Below are positions 25,864-34,692 of a stretch of DNA of 64,000 nucleotides, one piece after another. The stretch is taken from assembly GCF_000023105.1 (NCBI RefSeq), contig NC_012669.1:558001-622000 (forward strand). The letters run 5' to 3'. This DNA is from Beutenbergia cavernae DSM 12333. GTDB taxonomy: Bacteria > Actinomycetota > Actinomycetes > Actinomycetales > Beutenbergiaceae. The position numbers and the translations under genes were made by a program. Within the stretch, counting starts at the first letter, position 1; each line of letters starts with the position of its first letter. The notes under the pieces are model-generated. The model was not told where the DNA came from. It saw nothing but the letters and a program-made list of their open reading frames with translations, and did no database searches.

Positions 25864-26748
25864 TCAGGATTCGACGTCCGGGAGCCGCCGGTCGAGCTCG
25901 ACCAGGGTCTCGGTGGTCCCGGCGTGCAGGAGGACGGTGGCCAGCGCGTCGCCCCGCGTGACGCCGCGGTTGACGACGACCACGGGCTTCCCCTCGCGCG
26001 CGGCGTGCCGCACGAAGCGCAACCCGGACATCACCGCGAGCGACGATCCGGCCACGAGGAGCGCGTCGCCGTCGTCCACGATCTCGAACGCCCGCGCCAC
26101 CCGTTCGCGGGGCACGTTCTCCCCGAAGTACACGATGTTCGGCTTGAGCACGCCGCCGCACACCTCGCACGCGGCGATCACGAAGTCCTCGGTCGCGGCG
26201 ATGACGGCGTCGGCGTCGGGCGCGATCTCGACGTCGCCGACCTCCTCCACACGCTCCAGCCAACCCGGGTTGAGCGCCGTGAGCCGGGCGTCGAGCTCCG
26301 TCCGGGTGACGGTGGTCCCGCACTGCAGGCAGACGACCTCGTTGTAGTGACCGTGCAGGTCGACGACGCGCCGCGAACCGGCCGCCTCGTGCAGCAGGTC
26401 GACGTTCTGCGTGACCACGCCGGCGACGGCGCCGCGCTGCTCCAGCGCGGCGAGGGCGCGGTGCCCCGCGTTCGGCTCGGTCGCCGTCATGTGGTGCCAC
26501 CCGACGTGGTTGCGCGCCCAGTAGTGCCGGCGGAAGGCGGGATCGCCGACGAACTGCTGGTACGTCATCGGGTTGCGCGGCGGCGAGTCGGGGCCGCGGT
26601 AGTCCGGGATGCCGGAGTCGGTGGAGATCCCGGCGCCCGTGAGGACGGCGAGGCGGCGGCCCGCGAGAAGCTCGACGACGGCGTCCAGGTCCTCCTCGGT
26701 GGCGGGCTCCCGCGTGATCGGCTCGGCCTGCCAGGTCGTCGTCCGCAC
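25864..26748 (-). CDS. Sir2-family NAD-dependent protein deacylase
   Basis: 294 residues. NAD binding and catalysis are marked by GAGISTDSGIPDYRG, TQNVDLLHEAAG and the catalytic histidine in DLHGHYN. Two CxxC pairs (CLQC and CEVC) would bind structural zinc, and NIVYFGENVP is the expected acyl-lysine channel segment. It should remove acyl groups from protein lysines, yielding nicotinamide and O-acyl-ADP-ribose. GTG start with GAAGGAG upstream. A tRNA gene precedes it on the opposite strand, and hairpin A2 follows. Confidence 0.95.
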   Translation of the reverse strand: MRTTTWQAEPITREPATEEDLDAVVELLAGRRLAVLTGAGISTDSGIPDYRGPDSPPRNPMTYQQFVGDPAFRRHYWARNHVGWHHMTATEPNAGHRALAALEQRGAVAGVVTQNVDLLHEAAGSRRVVDLHGHYNEVVCLQCGTTVTRTELDARLTALNPGWLERVEEVGDVEIAPDADAVIAATEDFVIAACEVCGGVLKPNIVYFGENVPRERVARAFEIVDDGDALLVAGSSLAVMSGLRFVRHAAREGKPVVVVNRGVTRGDALATVLLHAGTTETLVELDRRLPDVES

Positions 26749-26825
26749 TCCGTGCTCCTTCTCTCACCTCGTCGAGCGGCCCCGGTTTGGGCTCGCCCGC
26801 CCGCCCGGGTACCCTGTCCCGGCCG

Positions 26826-26912
26826 GGTAGCGTGTCCGAGCGGCCTAAGGAGCACGCCTCGAAAGCGTGTGTGGGTGCAAGTCCACCGTGGGTTCAAATC
26901 CCACCGCTACCG
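26826..26912 (+). tRNA. tRNA-Ser (anticodon CGA)
   Basis: An 87-nt cloverleaf with acceptor GGTAGCG pairing CGCTACC, anticodon stem CACGC/GCGTG around CTCGAAA, a long variable arm (GGGTGCAAGTCC) as in class II tRNAs, and the T-loop GGTTCAAATCC. The CCA end is not encoded. Confidence 0.95.
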
Positions 26913-26921
26913 CGCACCGCC

Positions 26922-26962
26922 AGCGGCCCGAACCAGCGCTCAGCGCAACGGTTCGGGCCGCT
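26922..26962 (+). terminator. Terminator hairpin after tRNA-Ser
   Basis: AGCGGCCCGAACC (26922-26934) pairs perfectly with 26950-26962 across 15 nt, starting 10 nt past the tRNA. It also lies 25 bp from the end of the convergent alkD-like gene and may serve both strands. Confidence 0.75.
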
Positions 26963-26986
26963 GCGTCATTCCCGGGCCGCACCCGG

Positions 26987-27670
26987 TCATGACTCCTGGC
27001 GGCGCACGATCTCCGCGATCCAGGTCGGCGCGAACGGCGACGTGCAGCCCGGGGAGGTCGGGTAGTCCTTGAGCACCTCGAGGCGTTCACCGATGTCGAC
27101 GGCGCGGGCGCGCTGCTCGGGGTGCGAGATCCCGATCTGGGCCAGGCACGTGTTCATCGCCCACTGCAGGCGGTCCGGGGCGTCCTTCATCTCCTCCTCG
27201 ACGACGTCGAGCAGCCCGGCGAGGTCGAGGCCGTCCGGGCTCTTCGTCACCCGCTCGGAGGTCAGCGCCCAGCCGGCGCTCGCGACCACCGGGTCCGGAT
27301 CGGCCGACCACGCGACGCGCAGCTCCTCGGCGTGCGGGTTCTTCTTCACCACGTAGTTCACGAGCCAGTCGTGCACCTTGGGCGCGCGTGCCTCGCGCAG
27401 CATGGTGTCCAGCTCGTCACGCCCGAACGCCCTCGGGCGGCTGATGAGGATCGACAGCAGCTGCGCCGCCGTGTCGTCCGTCGCCCAGAGCTCGCGGGCG
27501 AGATCGGGCTGCGTCTTCAGCCGCTTCGCGATGGCGCGCAGCCTGCCGAGGTTCACGCCGTGGTCGTCGCCGTGCCGCTCGTTCACCTCGCGCGCCTTCG
27601 GGTCCTCGAGCGCGGCCAGCTCGGCCATCAGCTCGGCCACCTCGGGCTCGGTCTGCGTCATCTCGGCCAT
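26987..27670 (-). CDS. AlkD-like DNA alkylation repair protein
   Basis: 227 residues, predominantly helical, matching the HEAT-repeat DNA alkylation repair family (LAALEDPKAREVNERHG, RPRAFGRDELDTMLREA, VNYVVKKNPHAEELRVAWSA). Such proteins excise N3- or N7-alkylated bases without base flipping. Catalytic identity is uncertain because many family members lack known activity. ATG with GGGAGG upstream. It stands at the end of a gene run reading leftward from 31038. Confidence 0.8.
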   Translation of the reverse strand: MAEMTQTEPEVAELMAELAALEDPKAREVNERHGDDHGVNLGRLRAIAKRLKTQPDLARELWATDDTAAQLLSILISRPRAFGRDELDTMLREARAPKVHDWLVNYVVKKNPHAEELRVAWSADPDPVVASAGWALTSERVTKSPDGLDLAGLLDVVEEEMKDAPDRLQWAMNTCLAQIGISHPEQRARAVDIGERLEVLKDYPTSPGCTSPFAPTWIAEIVRRQES

Positions 27671-27686
27671 GTCAGCCTCCCGTCCC

Positions 27687-28931
27687 TCACGCGGATCTCA
27701 GGGTACGGCCGGACTCGGCCTCGCGTCGTCGTCGTCGCCCCGCTGCCACGAGCACGCGCAGCGCGACCACGAGCAGGCCGACGAGCACGGCGTTGCGCGC
27801 CGCGAGCACCCAGGCCCACACGGCGGAGCCCGCGAGCAGGTCCGGGTAGCCGATCGGGTACACGAGCTGCGTGAGGAACGCCGCCACCAGCGTCCAGGCC
27901 GCCACGCGTCGCCATCGCACCCGGCCGGCCGCCCGACCGAGGGCCACGGCCACGGGCGGGGCCAGCCACGCGACGTACTGCGGCGAGAGCACCTTGTTCA
28001 CGACGACGGCGACCAGCAGCAGCGCGAACGCGCCCCACGCCAGCGCACCCGCCGAGGTGAGCCCGCGGCGCGAGCGCCACACGAGCCACGTGACGACGGC
28101 GACGGCGACCGGCAGCGCGACGTCGAGAGCCAGCGCGACGCCGTCGGCGCCCGGCCCGTGCACCTCATACGTGACGAGCGGGTCGAACACGATGGTGACG
28201 GCCGGGCTCACCAGGCGGGCCAGCACGTACGGCGTGGCGGCGACGGCCTCGACCTGAAGGCCACGGGAGCCCTGCTCGAGCACGAAGTCGAGCACCCGCC
28301 CGCCGGCACCGAGGGCGAGGGCCGTGCCGACGACGAGCACGCTCACCCCGGCCGCCGCGGCCACGATCGCGCGGCCCCGCTCGCGGACGGCGGCGACCAG
28401 CGCGAGGAACGCGACGCCCGGCGTCGCCTTGATCCAGGCCACGAGCGTCAGGAGCGCGCTCGCCAGCGCCGGTCGAGTGGTCGCGACGGCGAACGCCGGG
28501 ACCATGAGGGCGGCGACGACGGCGTCGAGCCGCCCCATCCCGACCGGCCCGAGGGCGAGGACGAACGCGAGCCACCACCACGCCGCGCCGACGCCCGCCG
28601 GGAGGTGACGCCGGAGCACCACCGACGCGACGCCGTCGAGCGCTGTCACGAGCACGCACCAGACGACGACGGCGCCCGTCGGGGACGACGCGACGGCCGC
28701 CAGCGGGAGCAGCGGCAGCAGAGCGCCCACCGGGTACACCCACGGCGTGTCCAGCACGGGCCACACACCGGCCTGGAGGCCGGCCTCGATCCACTGCCGG
28801 TAGAGGTCGACGTCGAAGAACGCCGGCCGGCCGAACGCACCCGCCCCGGCGACGGCGAGGAGCGCGTGGACGGCGAGGAACGCCGCCCAGAAGAGGGCCG
28901 CCGAGCGGCCGGCTCGGCGCATCGGGTTCAC
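27687..28931 (-). CDS. GT87/DUF2029-like membrane mannosyltransferase-type protein
   Basis: A 414-residue integral membrane protein with about ten hydrophobic helices and an early acidic loop (FFDVDLYRQWIEAG), followed by WVYPVGALLPLLP. This fits the GT-C fold polyprenol-phosphate mannosyltransferases (GT87) of actinobacteria, which build cell-envelope lipoglycans. Substrate is not shown. The GTG start overlaps the stop of the GNAT gene upstream (GTGA), so it is coupled to it. Confidence 0.8.
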   Translation of the reverse strand: MNPMRRAGRSAALFWAAFLAVHALLAVAGAGAFGRPAFFDVDLYRQWIEAGLQAGVWPVLDTPWVYPVGALLPLLPLAAVASSPTGAVVVWCVLVTALDGVASVVLRRHLPAGVGAAWWWLAFVLALGPVGMGRLDAVVAALMVPAFAVATTRPALASALLTLVAWIKATPGVAFLALVAAVRERGRAIVAAAAGVSVLVVGTALALGAGGRVLDFVLEQGSRGLQVEAVAATPYVLARLVSPAVTIVFDPLVTYEVHGPGADGVALALDVALPVAVAVVTWLVWRSRRGLTSAGALAWGAFALLLVAVVVNKVLSPQYVAWLAPPVAVALGRAAGRVRWRRVAAWTLVAAFLTQLVYPIGYPDLLAGSAVWAWVLAARNAVLVGLLVVALRVLVAAGRRRRREAESGRTLRSA

Positions 28932-29554
28932 CCCGTGGTGCGGAGGTCCATCGCCATGGTGCGCCCGTTCACCGACTCGAACACGGTGTGGAAGCCCATG
29001 TGCTCGTAGTAGCCGATCGCGTTCGTGTTCGCCGCGCCGACGCCGAGGTGCACGCCCGGGATGCCGGCGGCGCGGAGCGCGTCGAGGAGGGTGGTCATGA
29101 GTCCGCGCCCGGCGCCCTTGCCCTGGAGGCGCGGCAGCAGGTCGATGTGGAGGTGCGCCGGGTACCGCTCGAGCAGCCCGGGGTCGGTGGCCGGCGGGTG
29201 GTGGAACGAGTGCGCGATGACGGGGTCCCGCGGACGGACGTCGCTGTCGACGTCACCCGGGTCGGGGTACCGCTCTCGCAGGTCCGGCCACCAGTCCCGC
29301 TCGAGGCGCGCCTCGAACGCGGCCGAGTCCGGGGCGCCGAGCACGTAGCCGGCCACGCCCTCGGAGTCCTCCGCGACGAACGCGAAGTCCGGCTCCAGCG
29401 CCAGGTAGGGCCCGGCGAAGCGGTGGCCGAGGATCTCCGGGTCGGCGTAGAGCTCGCGACCGTCCTTGCCCGAGTTCCCGGTGAGCAGGCACACGTGGTA
29501 CAGCGCGTCCCGGTCGGCGGGTGCGGCGTGGCGGATGTGGACGTCAGGGGTCAC
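28928..29554 (-). CDS. GNAT family N-acetyltransferase
   Basis: 208 residues. IRHAAPADRDALYHVCLLTG begins the fold; HIDLLPRLQGKGAGRGLMTTLL is the acetyl-CoA-binding motif and NAIGYYEHMGFHTV the C-terminal motif. It resembles acetyltransferases annotated near glucosaminidases, but the acceptor is unknown. GTG start overlapping the DUF4190 stop and stop overlapping the GT87-like start: part of a tightly overlapped cluster with 27687-30650. Confidence 0.9.
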   Translation of the reverse strand: MTPDVHIRHAAPADRDALYHVCLLTGNSGKDGRELYADPEILGHRFAGPYLALEPDFAFVAEDSEGVAGYVLGAPDSAAFEARLERDWWPDLRERYPDPGDVDSDVRPRDPVIAHSFHHPPATDPGLLERYPAHLHIDLLPRLQGKGAGRGLMTTLLDALRAAGIPGVHLGVGAANTNAIGYYEHMGFHTVFESVNGRTMAMDLRTTG

Positions 29555-30039
29555 GACCGTGAGTCTCCGAGGGTGAGGTAGGCGAGCAGTGTCAGTGCCA
29601 TGAAGGCGAGCTGGAGGTAGCCGATCACGAGGCCGGCGATGGCCATCCCTCGGCCCGCCTGCTGGGTCCGCTTGATCTGGCTCAGTGCCACGTGGCCGAA
29701 GATCACGGCCGCCGTCCCGCCGAGAGGGCCGAAGCAGAGCAGGATCGAGCACACGAGGGACGCCGTCGCGAAGCCGTTCGTCGTGCCGCCGCCCGGGTAC
29801 GGGACGGCCTGTCCCGGCGGGCCGTAGGCGAGGTAGGGCGACGGCGCTGCCTGCTGGCCGTACGCCGGTGGTCCGTATGCGGGTGCCGGAGGCTGGCCGT
29901 AGCTGGGAGGCGGCGGCCCGTACGCGGTCGGCGGACCGACGGGCGGCGGTGGACCGGCGGGACCCGGAGGCTGAGCTCCGTACGACGGCGGGAGGCTGGC
30001 GCCGCCGGGAAGGTACGGGTTCGGGTCCCGCTCGCTCAT
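29551..30039 (-). CDS. DUF4190 membrane protein with Pro/Gly/Tyr-rich N-terminus
   Basis: 162 residues. About 85 disordered residues of PPSYG/PPAYG type precede a DUF4190 domain: two hydrophobic helices (ASLVCSILLCFGPLGGTAAV and IAGLVIGYLQLAFMALTLL) joined by HVALSQIKRTQQAGRGMA. Such proteins are common in actinobacterial membranes and of unknown function. Its ATG overlaps the stop of the LytR_C gene (ATGA). Confidence 0.88.
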   Translation of the reverse strand: MSERDPNPYLPGGASLPPSYGAQPPGPAGPPPPVGPPTAYGPPPPSYGQPPAPAYGPPAYGQQAAPSPYLAYGPPGQAVPYPGGGTTNGFATASLVCSILLCFGPLGGTAAVIFGHVALSQIKRTQQAGRGMAIAGLVIGYLQLAFMALTLLAYLTLGDSRS

Positions 30040-30650
30040 GACGAGGGTTCGGGCGTCGGCACCGGCTCGCACCCGGCCGGCGCGGCGATCGGCGTCTCGG
30101 GGTCGAGGGCGGCCTCGGCCGGGTCGCTCATCGCCTCGAACCCGTCGCCGAGCACCACGTTGACGGCGGCGTCCGTGCGGTTGGTCTCGAGCGTGATCGT
30201 GGCCTCGGGAAACAGGGCCGCGATCGTGTACCCGGCGGTCACGCCGGCGGCGCCCACCTGGATGTCCGTGACGCCCTCGTAGTGGCCGCCCGGGTTGTTG
30301 AGCTCGGAGTTGATGAGCACGCCGAGCGCCGCGAGCTGCTCGGCCGTGGACCCGGCCAGGCCTGCGCGCGTGGTGCCGTTGTACACGTTGACGGTCACCT
30401 CGCTGAACGCGACGGGGAGCGCGTCGGCAGCCGGGCACGGGGGCGGCAGCGCCGTGTCGGTGGGCTCGGGCGTCGAGAACGGCGGGTCGATCGGGGAGGG
30501 CAGGATCCCCGTGAACACACCGGCGGCCGCGAGGGCGACGACGCCGAGGACGGCGAGCAGCCCGCCGAAGATGACGGTCTGGCGCTGCTGGAGGTGACGT
30601 CGTCGGGCGGCGCGGCGGCGCGCGGCCTCGTCGGTGGGGGCACTCGTCAC
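30036..30650 (-). CDS. LytR_C domain membrane protein
   Basis: 204 residues from the GTG at 30650. An arginine-rich cytoplasmic start is followed by one membrane helix (TVIFGGLLAVLGVVALAAAG), a proline-rich stretch and an extracellular LytR C-terminal domain (VTVNVYNGTTRAGLAGSTAEQL, then NNPGGHYEGVTDIQVG). LytR_C domains accompany enzymes that attach glycopolymers to peptidoglycan, but this protein lacks the catalytic LCP domain. Together with the DUF4190 protein it suggests envelope work. The start is not certain. Confidence 0.85.
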   Translation of the reverse strand: MTSAPTDEAARRRAARRRHLQQRQTVIFGGLLAVLGVVALAAAGVFTGILPSPIDPPFSTPEPTDTALPPPCPAADALPVAFSEVTVNVYNGTTRAGLAGSTAEQLAALGVLINSELNNPGGHYEGVTDIQVGAAGVTAGYTIAALFPEATITLETNRTDAAVNVVLGDGFEAMSDPAEAALDPETPIAAPAGCEPVPTPEPSS

Positions 30651-30741
30651 TGCGTCACCGTAACCGACGAGGAGGGTTCGCCCGGCGGCTTTCCACATCC
30701 GGCGCCGCGCGCCTGCGCACGACCGGGCTGGGGCGGCGTCG

Positions 30742-31038
30742 TCATGACAGCTCGAGCACCCGAGCGTGCAGGAGGGTGCGCTGCTGGAGCGCCGCGCGCA
30801 GCGCGCGGTGCAGCCCGTCCTCGAGGTACAGCTCGCCCTTCCACTCGACCACGTGAGCGAAGAGGTCGCCGTAGAACGTCGAGTCCTCCGAGAGGAGGCT
30901 GCGCAGGTCGAGCTCGAGCTTCGTGGTGATGAGCTCGTCCAGGCGCACCTGCCGGGGCGGGATCTCGGACCAGTCGCGGGGGGTCGTGCGGCCGTGGTCG
31001 GGGTAGGGGCGCCCTTCGCCCACGGCCTTGAAGATCAC
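30742..31038 (-). CDS. Conserved actinobacterial protein, sometimes annotated VapB-like
   Basis: 98 residues: MIFKAVGEGRPYPDHG, then PRQVRLDELITTKLEL, EDSTFYGDLFAHVVEWKGEL and ALQQRTLLHARVL. I recognise it as a conserved actinobacterial family commonly found beside LytR_C genes; some databases label it a VapB-type antitoxin, but no ribbon-helix-helix or AbrB motif and no PIN toxin is visible here, so I give no function. TAGACT stands 6 nt before the GTG, suggesting a leaderless start. Confidence 0.75.
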   Translation of the reverse strand: MIFKAVGEGRPYPDHGRTTPRDWSEIPPRQVRLDELITTKLELDLRSLLSEDSTFYGDLFAHVVEWKGELYLEDGLHRALRAALQQRTLLHARVLELS

Positions 31039-31044
31039 CCCGGG

Positions 31045-31050
31045 AGTCTA
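31045..31050 (-). promoter_or_regulatory. Predicted -10 of the 30742-31038 gene (leaderless)
   Basis: TAGACT on the minus strand, 6 nt before the GTG at 31038. No ribosome site is present. Confidence 0.5.
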
Positions 31051-31103
31051 GCCAACCGGTGTCCGCGCCCTGACCGACGCCGCCGTCAACCCGACCCGGA
31101 AGG

Positions 31104-31122
31104 TAGGTTAGCCTGCCCTCAG
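31104..31122. promoter_or_regulatory. Iron box (DtxR/IdeR-type operator)
   Basis: GTAGGTTAGCCTGCCCTCA matches the 19-bp consensus TTAGGTTAGCCTAACCTAA at 15 positions, including the unbroken TAGGTTAGCCT core. It lies 63 bp before the TTG start of the siderophore-interacting gene, so that gene should be repressed when iron is plentiful. Confidence 0.8.
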
Positions 31123-31185
31123 CGGCGGTCCGCCGCGACGTCCGTGCGGCCGCTCCGGTCGCCGCTCGCCCGAGGAGACTGTGGT

Positions 31186-33039
31186 TTGCCGAAGCGACTG
31201 CGCGAGACGCGCGTCTTCCCCATCGTCCTGCGCCGGCTCGAGGTGCTCGCCGTCGCCGACGTGACGCCGGGCATGCGGCGTGTCACCGTCGGCGGCAGGC
31301 AGCTGCGGGCGTTCCGTTCGGAGTCCGGGATCGACCTGCCCGAGCTGCGCTCCGACGGGTTCGACGACCATCTCAAGCTGTTCTTCGCCGAGCCCGGGGC
31401 GGACCCGGTGCTGCCCGTGCAGAACCCCGGCAACATCGACTGGCCGCGGGATCCGCGACCCATCGCGAAGGACTACACGCCGCGGCGCTACGACGTCGAG
31501 GCCGGCGAGCTCGATCTCGACTTCGTGCGCCACGGCACCGGGTACGCATCCACGTGGGCCGAGCGCGCCCAGGTCGGCGACGCGATCTACACGGCCGGGC
31601 CGAAGGTCTCGGAGCTGCACCCGGCCGACGCCGACTGGTACCTGATCTTCGGCGACGAGACGGCGCTCCCGGCGATCGGGCGGTGGCTCGAGGAGATGCC
31701 GTCCGACGCGCGCGGGCAGGTGTTCGTCGAGGTGGCCGAGCCGGAGCACGAGCAGGACCTGCGGCACCCGCCGGGCGTTGAGCTGACGTGGCTGCACCGC
31801 CACGGCGCCGCTCCGGGGTCGACCGACCTGCTCGAGCTCGCGGTGCGCGGGGCCGAGTTCTGGCCCGGTGACGTGTACGCGTGGGGCGCGGGCGAGGCGG
31901 ACTCGCTGAAGCCGATCCGGCGCTTCCTGCGCGACGAGCGCGACGTGCCGCGCGAACGGCTCGACGTCACCGGCTACTGGCGGCGCACCGAGCTGGCCGT
32001 CGCGGAGGACGGGAGCACGGCACTCGGCGTCGCCGACATGGTCAACCCGGTCCACGAGCGCCTGCACGAGCTCACCGACCTCGTCGGGCCGTACGCGCTG
32101 CGGGTGGCCGTGACGCTGCGGATCCCGGACCACGTGGCACGCGGCCGGACGTCCGTCGAGGCGCTCGCCGCGGCCACCGGCACCCACCCACGCGCGCTCG
32201 CGGCGCTGGTGCGGTACCTGGTCTCGGAGGACGTGCTCGGCACCGACGACGACGGCGCCCTGCGCCTCGGGGCGCTCGGCGGCGATCTCGTCGACGACGA
32301 GCACGAGGTCACCGAGCTCGACCTCGGTGGCGCCCAGGCCCACCTGGACCTCGCGATCGCCGGGCTCGCCGCGACGCTCCGGTCCGGCGCCTCGAGCTAC
32401 GCCTCGACGTTCGGGCGGAGCCTCGCGGAGCACGCGGAGGAGGACGAGGCTTTCCGGCGCGAGCTGTTCGACGCCGTCACCGAGCGGGCGCGGTGGGCGC
32501 GGGCGTCGTTCGAGAACGCGTTCGGGTGGGGCGAGGCCGGCCGTGTCGTCGTCGTCGGACCGACGGCGAGCACGGTCGCGGAAGGGGTGCTCGCCGCGAC
32601 GACGACGACCCGCGTGTCGGTCGTCGACCTGCCCTCCCGTCTGCCGCTCGTGCGCGAGGCGCTCGAGGAGCACGGCCTCACCGACCGGTTCGACGCCGTC
32701 GCGCGTTCGCCGCTGGCTCCGCTGGGGGACCTGGGCGCCGACGTCGTCGTCCTCGCCCCGCAGCTCCTCGAGACGCTGCCCGACGAGGACGCGCGCCTCG
32801 TGCTGGCCCAGCTCCGCGACGTCGACGCCGGCGTGGTGGTGCTCGACCGGCTCGCGGAGGACGACCCCGACGGGCTCTCGTTCGACGTCGGCGAGGACCT
32901 GGTCTCGTGGTGCGTGCACGGATCGGCGCGCCGTACGCGAGCCGAGCTCGCGGAGCTCGTGAGCGCGTCCGGCCTGACCACGGTGGAGGAGCGAGGGATC
33001 GGCTGGGGCATCACGCTCCTCCGGCTCGCGCCCGCCTGA
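31186..33039 (+). CDS. Siderophore-interacting ferric reductase fused to O-methyltransferase-like domain
   Basis: 617 residues from TTG with AGGAG 8 nt upstream. Residues 1 to about 275 are a siderophore-interacting protein (SIP/ViuB type): the FAD-binding DYTPRRYDVEAGELDLDFV, WAERAQVGD and the C-terminal DVTGYWRRT. It should reduce ferric siderophores in the cytoplasm. Residues about 290-617 resemble an O-methyltransferase with an N-terminal dimerisation winged helix (LRVAVTLRIPDHVARGRTSVEALA) and a Rossmann part (VVVVGPTASTVAEGVL) whose SAM motif looks degenerate. It may be regulatory or catalytically dead. An iron box precedes it. Confidence 0.88.
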   Translation: MPKRLRETRVFPIVLRRLEVLAVADVTPGMRRVTVGGRQLRAFRSESGIDLPELRSDGFDDHLKLFFAEPGADPVLPVQNPGNIDWPRDPRPIAKDYTPRRYDVEAGELDLDFVRHGTGYASTWAERAQVGDAIYTAGPKVSELHPADADWYLIFGDETALPAIGRWLEEMPSDARGQVFVEVAEPEHEQDLRHPPGVELTWLHRHGAAPGSTDLLELAVRGAEFWPGDVYAWGAGEADSLKPIRRFLRDERDVPRERLDVTGYWRRTELAVAEDGSTALGVADMVNPVHERLHELTDLVGPYALRVAVTLRIPDHVARGRTSVEALAAATGTHPRALAALVRYLVSEDVLGTDDDGALRLGALGGDLVDDEHEVTELDLGGAQAHLDLAIAGLAATLRSGASSYASTFGRSLAEHAEEDEAFRRELFDAVTERARWARASFENAFGWGEAGRVVVVGPTASTVAEGVLAATTTTRVSVVDLPSRLPLVREALEEHGLTDRFDAVARSPLAPLGDLGADVVVLAPQLLETLPDEDARLVLAQLRDVDAGVVVLDRLAEDDPDGLSFDVGEDLVSWCVHGSARRTRAELAELVSASGLTTVEERGIGWGITLLRLAPA

Positions 33040-33043
33040 CCCT

Positions 33044-33077
33044 TCGCGAGAGGATTTCTGCACCTCCGCGAGAGGAT
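33044..33077. repeat. Two 12-bp direct repeats in a convergent gap
   Basis: CGCGAGAGGAT recurs at 33045-33055 and 33067-33077, 22 bp apart, in the 57-bp gap between the siderophore gene and the ABC permease. No hairpin forms from it. Function unknown. Confidence 0.6.
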
Positions 33078-33096
33078 CTTGGCGCGCCGCCACGCC

Positions 33097-34692
33097 TCAG
33101 ACCGTCGGCACGTCCCGCCGTCGGAAGCCGGCCATCCCGAGCGCGCCGAGCACGAGCGCCCCAGCACCCATGATGACGAGCGGCAGGGCTTCCAGCGCCT
33201 CCATCGGTACGGCCGGTGTCTGGTTGACCGGGGAGATCCACGTGGTCCACTCCGGCAGGTCGAGGAGCGTGCCGAGCACGAGCACGACCGTCATCCAGCC
33301 GACGAGCGCCCACGCGAGGCCGAACAGCTTCGGCCACGTCCCGAACAGCAGGGCGCCGAGCGCGACCACGAGCACGAGCGCAGGGACGTAGGCCAGGGCA
33401 CCGCCCGTCACGCGTCCGGTCCACGATCCGTCGCCGGTCACGGCCGCCCCCGTCGCGCCCATCGCGAACGCCCCGACGGCGAGGACGAGGACGCCGCCCA
33501 CGGCCGAGACGCCGAGCGTGGTGCCGAACCACGTCCAGCGGCTCACCGGCCGGGCGAGCACCACCTCCGCGCGCCCCTCGGTCTCCTCGGAGCGCAGGCG
33601 CTGCACGACGCTGAGCGCGTAGGCGACGGCTGCGAGCACGAGGTAGGGCAGGAACAGGGCGAAGAACGACTCGGTGACCCGCGACTCGCCGCCGAGGAGC
33701 TGCTCCATCAGCGGGCTGTCCTCCATCGCGTCCTGGACGGAGTTCACGAGGGCGCCGAACGCCGCGCCGCTCACGGCGACGGCGACGGTCCAGGCGACGA
33801 ACGACGGCAGCGTGAGCCGCGTCGCGAGGGCGAGCGGCGACGCGAGCGCCGGACGTGCCTGCGCACGCCCCGGCCGCTGTGCGACGAGCCCGGCCGCGAA
33901 GTCGCGCCGCGCCGCGAGCGCATGGGCAGCGAGGAGCGTGCCGGCGACGAGCGCCGCGGTGAGCAGGAGCGGCCACCACCTGGCCCCTGCGTACGGCCGT
34001 GTCTGCTGCGCCCACGCGATGGGGGAGAACCACGACAGGAGGCCGCCGTGCTCGACGAGCACGTCGCCGATGCCGCGCACCAGGAACGCCGCGCCGAGCA
34101 CCGCCATGGCCATGCCGGACGCCGCGCGGGCGTGCTCCGTGACCTGCGCGGCGACGAGGGCGACGCCGCCGAACGCGACGCCCGTGAGCCCGACGGCGAC
34201 CGACAGCAGCAGCCCGTCCCCGGCGTCGAGCCCTCCCGCGACGAGTCCACCCCAGATGAGGAGCGCGACGAGGGCGTTGGCGATCGCCGTCGTCACGAGC
34301 GCCGCGACGGCGGCGGCGGACCGCCCGACGACGGCGGCGCGCACCAGCTCCGCGCGGCCGGACTCCTCCTCGGCGCGGGTGTGCCGCACCACCATGAAGA
34401 TGCTCATGATCGCGGCGGCCACGACGAGCGTGAGGCTGAGCTCGTTCGCGACCATCGCCCCGAGCGTGTAGTCGTCCAGCCCGAAACCGGGCCCGGCCAT
34501 GACGATCGCCGCCGGGTTCTGCACGAGCTCGGCGCGGGCCTGGCGCGCCTCGGCGGTGGGGAAGGACTCCTCGAGCGCCGGCACGCTCCCGAGCACGGTG
34601 AGGCCGAGCGCGAGCGACCAGACGGGGATCCGGATCCGCTCGCGACGAAGCGCCAGCCGGACGAGCGTGCCCGTCCCGGTGAGGGCGCTCAT
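33097..34692 (-). CDS. ABC-2 type exporter permease (polyketide-antibiotic exporter class)
   Basis: A 531-residue membrane protein with about twelve hydrophobic helices in two halves, matching actinobacterial exporters of polyketide-like compounds ([34 protein letters not shown] and [15 protein letters not shown] in the two halves). It would form the pore for the ATPase encoded just upstream, whose stop overlaps this start (ATGA). With the linked TetR regulator it makes a typical drug or metabolite efflux operon. The substrate is unknown. Confidence 0.9.
   Translation of the reverse strand: MSALTGTGTLVRLALRRERIRIPVWSLALGLTVLGSVPALEESFPTAEARQARAELVQNPAAIVMAGPGFGLDDYTLGAMVANELSLTLVVAAAIMSIFMVVRHTRAEEESGRAELVRAAVVGRSAAAVAALVTTAIANALVALLIWGGLVAGGLDAGDGLLLSVAVGLTGVAFGGVALVAAQVTEHARAASGMAMAVLGAAFLVRGIGDVLVEHGGLLSWFSPIAWAQQTRPYAGARWWPLLLTAALVAGTLLAAHALAARRDFAAGLVAQRPGRAQARPALASPLALATRLTLPSFVAWTVAVAVSGAAFGALVNSVQDAMEDSPLMEQLLGGESRVTESFFALFLPYLVLAAVAYALSVVQRLRSEETEGRAEVVLARPVSRWTWFGTTLGVSAVGGVLVLAVGAFAMGATGAAVTGDGSWTGRVTGGALAYVPALVLVVALGALLFGTWPKLFGLAWALVGWMTVVLVLGTLLDLPEWTTWISPVNQTPAVPMEALEALPLVIMGAGALVLGALGMAGFRRRDVPTV

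Noticed and set aside
30742-31038. VapB antitoxin of a toxin-antitoxin pair
   Set aside because: No PIN-domain toxin gene adjoins it and no antitoxin DNA-binding motif is visible.
30766-31185. 140-codon upstream extension of the siderophore-interacting protein
   Set aside because: It overlaps the opposite-strand gene at 30742-31038 and the iron box; the TTG at 31186 has a good ribosome site and a family-like N-terminus.
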